DNA of 64,000 nt from Caenimonas soli (GTDB taxonomy: Bacteria; Pseudomonadota; Gammaproteobacteria; Burkholderiales; Burkholderiaceae_C), in the NCBI RefSeq assembly GCF_013155545.1, contig NZ_JABJVV010000002.1, forward strand, positions 186,001 through 250,000, in the 5' to 3' direction. Under the pieces are notes generated by a model that saw only the letters and a list, made by a program, of their open reading frames with translations, searched no databases and was not told the DNA's origin. The number at the start of each line of letters is the position of its first letter. Position 1 is the first letter of the stretch. This document shows positions 60,091-64,000 of the stretch, in pieces. Made by a program: the position numbers and the translations under genes.

Positions 60091-61077
60091 TTACGCGTTG
60101 ACGTCGACGACGGTGCGGCCGCGGACCTGTCCCTCGAAGATCCGCCCGACGATGGCGGGCACATCGGCCAGGCCGATGACCTGGGTCGTGCGGGCGAGCT
60201 TGGCGAGGTCCAGGTCGCGGGCGAGTCGCGCCCATGCCTCGACGCGAACGTGCTGCGGGGCGTTGACGGAGTCGATGCCGGCGAGGGTCACATTGCGCAG
60301 GATGAAGGGCAGCACCGACGCCGGAAGATCCAGCCCTTGAGCCAAGCCGCACGCCGTCACCACGCCGCGATATTTCGTTTGCGCCAGCACGTTGGCCAAG
60401 GTGTGGCTGCCCACGGAATCCACGGCGCCGGCCCATCTTTCCCTCGCGATGGGCGCGCCTGCTTCCGAGAGGGTCTTGCGATCGAGGATCTCGGCCGCGC
60501 CCAGGTCGCGAAGGTACTGGCTTTCCTGCAGCCGTCCCGTGGACGCGATGACGCGATAGCCGAGGTCCGACAGCAGCGCGATCGCAATCGAGCCGACGCC
60601 GCCGTTCGCGCCCGTGACGATGATGTCGCCACGGTCGGGTGTGATCCCTCCATGCTCGAGGGCGAGCACGGACAGCATCGCCGTATACCCAGCCGTTCCG
60701 ATGGCCATGGCATCTCGCGTCGAGAATGCTTCCGGGAGCTTGATCACCCACTCACCCTTGACGCGTGCTTTCTGCGCGTAACCACCGTGGTGCGTCTGGC
60801 TCAACCCCCAGCTGTTGACGACCACACGGTCCCCGACGGCGATACCGGGATACGACGATGCCTCGACCGTACCCGCCAAGTCGATGCCCGGGATCAGTGG
60901 GAACGTCTTGATGACGTCAACACGGCCGCTGATCGCCAGCGCGTCCTTGTAGTTGACGGTCGAATAGTCGACGGCAATCGACACGTCGCCAGGCATGAGG
61001 TCTTGCTCGCTCATGTCGACCACGCGGGTCGAAACCGTCTTGCCGTCTTGGGTGGCGAGTAGTGCTTTGAATGTCAT
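60091..61077 (-). CDS. YhdH/AcuI-type quinone oxidoreductase (acrylyl-CoA reductase-like)
   Basis: A 328-residue MDR-superfamily enzyme of the YhdH/AcuI clade: VDYSTVNYKDALAISGRVDV, IPGIDLAGTVEAS, VVVNSWGLSQTHHGGYAQKA and the NADPH fold VTGANGGVGSIAIALLSDLG. It lacks zinc ligands. AcuI reduces acrylyl-CoA to propionyl-CoA. That would link with the DmdC-like dehydrogenase, both being known from dimethylsulfoniopropionate and 3-carbon CoA metabolism, though this is inference from family names. It is followed on the same strand upstream by the 61094 SDR gene (16-nt gap). Confidence 0.88.
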   Translation of the reverse strand: MTFKALLATQDGKTVSTRVVDMSEQDLMPGDVSIAVDYSTVNYKDALAISGRVDVIKTFPLIPGIDLAGTVEASSYPGIAVGDRVVVNSWGLSQTHHGGYAQKARVKGEWVIKLPEAFSTRDAMAIGTAGYTAMLSVLALEHGGITPDRGDIIVTGANGGVGSIAIALLSDLGYRVIASTGRLQESQYLRDLGAAEILDRKTLSEAGAPIARERWAGAVDSVGSHTLANVLAQTKYRGVVTACGLAQGLDLPASVLPFILRNVTLAGIDSVNAPQHVRVEAWARLARDLDLAKLARTTQVIGLADVPAIVGRIFEGQVRGRTVVDVNA

Positions 61078-61093
61078 GATGCAGCCCAGGCTT

Positions 61094-61798
61094 TCAGGCG
61101 GGTGTCACGAGATAAATGCCCGGCTCGGCCGAGAGCCCTTGCTTGACCTGGCGTGTGCGCTCGTCGGCCAGCACTTCCTCGGCGCCAGCTTCGACTGCGT
61201 CCAGGACGTGGCGCACGACCACCTCGGGCGAGGACTTGGGCATGTCGATCGCGGTTGTCATATCGGTGTCGACGAAGGCGACGTGCATGCCGATTACTTG
61301 CGTCTTTTGGGCGCGCAGTTCGTGGCGCAGGCTGTTGGTGAGGCCCCAGGCTGCCGACTTGCTGGCGCCGTAGGTGCCCAGCGCCGGGCGGTTGATCCAA
61401 CTCGCGATGGAGAGCACGTTCAGGATCGCGCCACCGCCATTCGCCGCCAGCACCGGCGCGAATGCCTTGCTCAGGCGCAACGGACCGAAGAAGTTGGTTT
61501 CAAGCTGTGCGCGCGCGGATTCTTCACTGCCCTCCTCAAGGAAGCCGCCGAAGTTCGCGATGCCCGCATTGTTGATCAGCAGCGTGACGTCGCCGCAACG
61601 CGCCGCGGCAGCTGCGATCTCCGCGGGATTGGTCACATCGAGTTGGATGGGCTCAACGCCGGCCAGTTTGACGCTCGCCGGGTTTCGCGCGCCGGCGTAT
61701 ACCTTGCGCGCGCCGCGGGCCAGCGCCTCGCGGGCGAAGGCCAGCCCGATGCCGCGGTTGGCGCCGGTGATGAAGACGATGGCGTTGTCGAGTTTCAT
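61094..61798 (-). CDS. SDR-family oxidoreductase
   Basis: A 234-residue classical SDR with intact cofactor and active-site motifs: VFITGANRGIGLAFAREALA, LINNAGIANFGG, VLSIAS and the YGASK catalytic pair (about residues 144-148). It should use NAD(P)(H) to interconvert an alcohol and a ketone or aldehyde. The ATG at 61798 is at the end of the tetR-facing region, with a strong ATATGA-N6-TCATAT operator 38 bp upstream. It is co-directional with the 61899 TetR gene and with the AcuI-like gene. Confidence 0.88.
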   Translation of the reverse strand: MKLDNAIVFITGANRGIGLAFAREALARGARKVYAGARNPASVKLAGVEPIQLDVTNPAEIAAAAARCGDVTLLINNAGIANFGGFLEEGSEESARAQLETNFFGPLRLSKAFAPVLAANGGGAILNVLSIASWINRPALGTYGASKSAAWGLTNSLRHELRAQKTQVIGMHVAFVDTDMTTAIDMPKSSPEVVVRHVLDAVEAGAEEVLADERTRQVKQGLSAEPGIYLVTPA

Positions 61799-61835
61799 GG
61801 TGAGGTTTCCTGGTGATAGGGTTGAGGTGACCGAA

Positions 61836-61859
61836 CGAATATGATTAACGTCATATTCG
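61836..61859. promoter_or_regulatory. TetR operator CGAATATGA-N6-TCATATTCG
   Basis: Perfect 9-bp arms separated by TTAACG, between the tetR stop and the SDR start. The core ATATGA-N6-TCATAT is repeated in front of tetR at 62515-62532. Confidence 0.7.
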
Positions 61860-61898
61860 AGTGGATGCAATTGCCGCGAGAGACCGAGTGAACACGGC

Positions 61899-62495
61899 TC
61901 AGTGCTGTCGAGGGGTGTCGTACTGGGCCAGCAGCTGGCGGCGCACCGCGGCCAGCAGCGACTTGCCTTCGGCATTGGCGCCAAGGGCGCGCGCCATCTG
62001 CAAGGCGCCCACCATCTGGCTCGCGATCGAGGCGGCCGCTTCCGGCTCGACGCCTGGCGGCAATGCCTGCTGCACAGCATCCAGCATCCTCCGGACACTC
62101 TGCGCGGCGGCCTTTTGCACTGCCGTCGATTGGCGCGGCATCTCGGACGCGAGCGCGGCCACGGCACAGCCAATTTCGGCGCTCTTCAAGTGGGCCTCGG
62201 ACAGATAGCCCACGACCAGTTTGTGAAAGGCGCTGTTGCCTCGCAGTCGCGCGTCCTGGGCGCTGCTGAGAACGTTCTTGGCGTTCTCGAGCCCTGCGCT
62301 CTCGATCGCCTCAACCAGCAACGCATCGCGCGACGGAAAGTGCGCGTAGAAGCCGCCATGCGTCAGCCCGGCCTCTTTCATGATGTCGGCGACGCCAACA
62401 CCGGCGAAGCCCTCGCGCCGGATCGCCCGCGCGGCGGCCTCAACGATGCGTTGATGGCTCATTTCCTTGCGGCCGGGTTGGCGGGTCGTGCTCAC
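61899..62495 (-). CDS. TetR-family regulator with ATATGA-N6-TCATAT operators
   Basis: A 198-residue TetR protein from GTG 62495. The HTH spans about residues 13-58 (HQRIVEAAARAIRREGFAGV, VADIMKEAGLTHGGFYAHFP), followed by the AcrR/TetR_C-type domain. An operator core with 6-bp arms lies 20 bp upstream of the start, and a better copy precedes the downstream SDR gene. Autoregulation plus repression of SDR/AcuI genes is the simple reading. The two TetR proteins at 40.0 and 61.9 kb share the HGGFYAHFP/TGGAFYGHFP type HTH but have different operators. Confidence 0.9.
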   Translation of the reverse strand: MSTTRQPGRKEMSHQRIVEAAARAIRREGFAGVGVADIMKEAGLTHGGFYAHFPSRDALLVEAIESAGLENAKNVLSSAQDARLRGNSAFHKLVVGYLSEAHLKSAEIGCAVAALASEMPRQSTAVQKAAAQSVRRMLDAVQQALPPGVEPEAAASIASQMVGALQMARALGANAEGKSLLAAVRRQLLAQYDTPRQH

Positions 62496-62514
62496 GGACG
62501 GATTCTAGCGCAAA

Positions 62515-62532
62515 ATATGATGCACATCATAT
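62515..62532. promoter_or_regulatory. TetR operator ATATGA-N6-TCATAT
   Basis: Perfect 6-bp arms around TGCACA, 20 bp upstream of the tetR GTG. Same core and spacing as 61836-61859. Confidence 0.65.
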
Positions 62533-62616
62533 CATCGGCCACACGCCCTGGCGACCGATGGTAAAAGTCGCTCAGCGCCTTGACACGAGGGCCGCGACGG
62601 CATACGCTTTATCATT

Positions 62617-62628
62617 GAACGATCGTTA
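62617..62628. promoter_or_regulatory. AACGATCGTT palindrome (site e)
   Basis: GAACGATCGTTA matches the AAACGNNCGTTT family seen at 40.66, 41.55, 55.92 and 56.00 kb but lacks the adjoining half-site. It lies 113 bp before the thiolase start and could bring that gene under the 40.0 kb TetR. Confidence 0.45.
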
Positions 62629-62634
62629 TTTAAC

Positions 62635-62736
62635 TTGCCGGCGTTTGAAATTACCGTTACGCAACTGGACAGCAGCGTTCAAGCCTTCATTGACAAGCGC
62701 GCTCCGCAATTCACCCTGAAAGCATCCAAGGACAAG
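62635..62736 (+). pseudogene. Possible crotonase C-terminal remnant
   Basis: In-frame text LPAFEITVTQLDSSVQAFID followed by KRAPQFTLK resembles the last helix of enoyl-CoA hydratases (AFLEKRAPQFTGR-type end). No start other than TTG 62635 and no further crotonase sequence upstream. Weak, short similarity. Confidence 0.3.
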
Positions 62737-62740
62737 CATC

Positions 62741-63922
62741 ATGAGCAAAGACATCGTCATCAGTTCCCCCGTGCGCAGCGCCATCGCCAGTTTCGGCGGA
62801 TCGCTCAAGACGACGCCCACCGCCGCACTGGGCGCACATGCCATCGCCGCCGCATTGCGCCGTTCCGGTCTCGACCCGGCACGTGTCGATTCCGTGGTGA
62901 TGGGCAATGTCGTGCAAGCCGGCAATGGCATGAACGTGGCTCGGCAGGCGGCAATCCACGGGGGCTTGCCGGTGAGCGTACCCGCCATGACCGTGAACCG
63001 CGTCTGCGGCTCCGGCGCCCAAGGCGTCGCGACCGCGTATGCGGAAGTGCTCGCCGGCGTTTCGCGCATCGTGATCGCCGGAGGCGTCGAGAACATGGAC
63101 CGCGCGCCCTACCTGCTGCCCGGCATGCGCTTCGGCGCCCGCATGGGAAATGTCGAGGCCATGGATTCCCTGCTGCTCGACGGATTGAACGACGCGTTTT
63201 CCGGCAAGCATTCCGGTTGGCACACGGAGGACCTGGTGCAGAAGTACGGCGTCTCGCGCGAAGCCCAAGACGCCTTTGCGGCGCAAAGCCAGCAGCGGTT
63301 CGCGGCGGCCCAAGCAGCGGGATGGTTCCAGGAAGAGATCGAGCCGTTGACGATCAAGGGCAACAAGGGGCCGACGATCTTCGCCGCGGATGAAGGGAAC
63401 CGTCCCGACACCACGCTGGAAACGCTCGCACGCCTCAAGCCCGCGTTCCGCCCCGACGGCACGATCACTGCAGGCAACGCACCCGGCATCAACGGCGGCG
63501 CCGCCGCCATGATCGTCTGTGAAAGTTCGGTAGCACGTGAAGCCGGCTTGACGCCGTTGCTCGCCATCCGCAGCGTTGCGGTGGCAGGTGTCGAGCCGGG
63601 CTTCTTCGGCTTGGGGCCTTTGCCGGCTATCCGTCAGGCGCTCGACCGCGCGGGGTGGAAGGTGGGCGACGTCGATCGCTACGAAGTCAATGAAGCTTTC
63701 GCGTCCATCGCAATCGTGGTGCGCGATGAACTCAAGATCGACCCGGCACGCTTCAACATCGATGGCGGCGCGATCGCCCACGGCCATCCGATCGGCGCCA
63801 CCGGCGCGATCCTCATCACCAAGGTCGCCCATGCGCTGAAGCGAACAGGTGGCAGCAAAGCGGTGGTGTCGCTGTGCATCGGCGGTGGGCAAGGCATCGC
63901 GTTGTGCCTCGAGCGCGTTTGA
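62741..63922 (+). CDS. Thiolase (acetyl-CoA acetyltransferase family)
   Basis: A 393-residue thiolase with nucleophile Cys89 (NRVCGSG), His349 (GHPIGATG) and Cys379 (CIGGGQG). It should cleave 3-oxoacyl-CoA or condense acyl-CoAs. AAGGA lies 8 nt upstream of ATG 62741. A possible TetR palindrome (62617) precedes it. Its first 35 codons are duplicated as the remnant at 53519-53636, so this gene or a close copy once stood at the end of the liv operon. Confidence 0.93.
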   Translation: MSKDIVISSPVRSAIASFGGSLKTTPTAALGAHAIAAALRRSGLDPARVDSVVMGNVVQAGNGMNVARQAAIHGGLPVSVPAMTVNRVCGSGAQGVATAYAEVLAGVSRIVIAGGVENMDRAPYLLPGMRFGARMGNVEAMDSLLLDGLNDAFSGKHSGWHTEDLVQKYGVSREAQDAFAAQSQQRFAAAQAAGWFQEEIEPLTIKGNKGPTIFAADEGNRPDTTLETLARLKPAFRPDGTITAGNAPGINGGAAAMIVCESSVAREAGLTPLLAIRSVAVAGVEPGFFGLGPLPAIRQALDRAGWKVGDVDRYEVNEAFASIAIVVRDELKIDPARFNIDGGAIAHGHPIGATGAILITKVAHALKRTGGSKAVVSLCIGGGQGIALCLERV

Positions 63923-63984
63923 TCATTCGCATCCATCATGGCCAAGCGCTTTGCCAAGAGCGGTTACATCGTGTGGAGTCTTTC

Positions 63985-64000
63985 GTGAGCTTCGAGGCAA
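63985..64000 (+). CDS. Possible start of the next gene (cut by window end)
   Basis: GTG 63985 follows GGAG at a good spacing and is open to the window edge (VSFEA). A 16-codon frame at 63938-63988 overlaps it. Only the spacing supports a real start. Confidence 0.25.

Noticed and set aside
1..64000. CRISPR arrays, tRNA or rRNA genes, IS elements with terminal repeats
   Set aside because: None seen on reading both strands; the only mobile element is the group II intron remnant.

Overview
The window is GC-rich, densely coding bacterial chromosome with no RNA genes, CRISPR array or phage. The gene mix suggests a metabolically versatile betaproteobacterium of the order Burkholderiales (Comamonadaceae- or Alcaligenaceae-like): many LysR regulators, a Bug-type solute receptor, Liv- and Pot-type ABC systems, five AMP-forming acyl-CoA ligases and beta-oxidation enzymes. 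The taxonomy is inference from gene content and base composition only. Nearly everything is accessory catabolism and transport.

Layout. 1-3.6 kb: the 5' part of an exported protein gene (possibly BcsB-like), a tandem-rhodanese sulfurtransferase, an unknown protein, a DoxX membrane protein and a 5'-truncated LysR gene. 3.8-9.1 kb: a signalling island with two single-receiver response regulators flanking an unknown 219-residue protein, converging on a FixJ-type regulator and a large multi-PAS/GAF histidine kinase. 9.2-17.5 kb (minus strand): a spermidine/putrescine-type ABC importer followed by a three-part FAD/[2Fe-2S] amine oxidoreductase of the opine-oxidase/HcnABC type, an extra DAO-type flavoprotein and a RidA imine deaminase, with a divergent LysR gene and a perfect LysR-box palindrome. 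18.6-31.6 kb: a LysR gene, then an aldehyde dehydrogenase, a Tat-exported solute receptor, two permeases, an acyl-CoA ligase, a phytoene-desaturase-like flavoprotein, an ABC ATPase and a degenerate amidohydrolase in one tightly overlapped run; an omega-aminotransferase and another LysR gene follow. This looks like import and oxidation of an amine or amino acid to a CoA thioester. 31.7-34.5 kb: an SDR lacking its catalytic residues, an internally deleted group II intron and LysR fragments.

34.5-39 kb: crotonase and acyl-CoA ligase genes divergent from a TetR gene and a receptor gene, across two tandem TACCGTGCGGTA operators. 39-64 kb: a large CoA-thioester degradation region. It holds MarR, TetR and Crp-type regulators; a complete Liv branched-chain-type importer co-transcribed with a degenerate acyl-CoA ligase, thiolase, large acyl-CoA dehydrogenase, ligase and crotonase; a minus-strand SDR/NMO/YciI operon; a plus-strand isomerase/ligase/Bug/flavin-reductase operon; an AcuI/YhdH reductase; a second SDR/TetR pair; and a second thiolase.

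The most informative non-coding signal is a repeated palindrome, AAACGNNCGTTT overlapping CGTTT-N3-AAACG. It occurs at the TetR/Crp intergenic region (40.66 kb), the liv promoter (41.55 kb), both sides of the 55.9-56.0 kb divergent promoter, and in shorter form before the thiolase at 62.6 kb. It ties these operons into one probable regulon under the TetR protein at 40.0-40.6 kb. A separate ATATGA-N6-TCATAT operator pair marks the local circuit of the second TetR gene (61.9-62.5 kb). Several remnants (thiolase 5' end, frameshifted Bug receptor, LysR fragments, deleted intron) show that the region has been rearranged. Assignments are from reading motifs by eye; no database search was possible.
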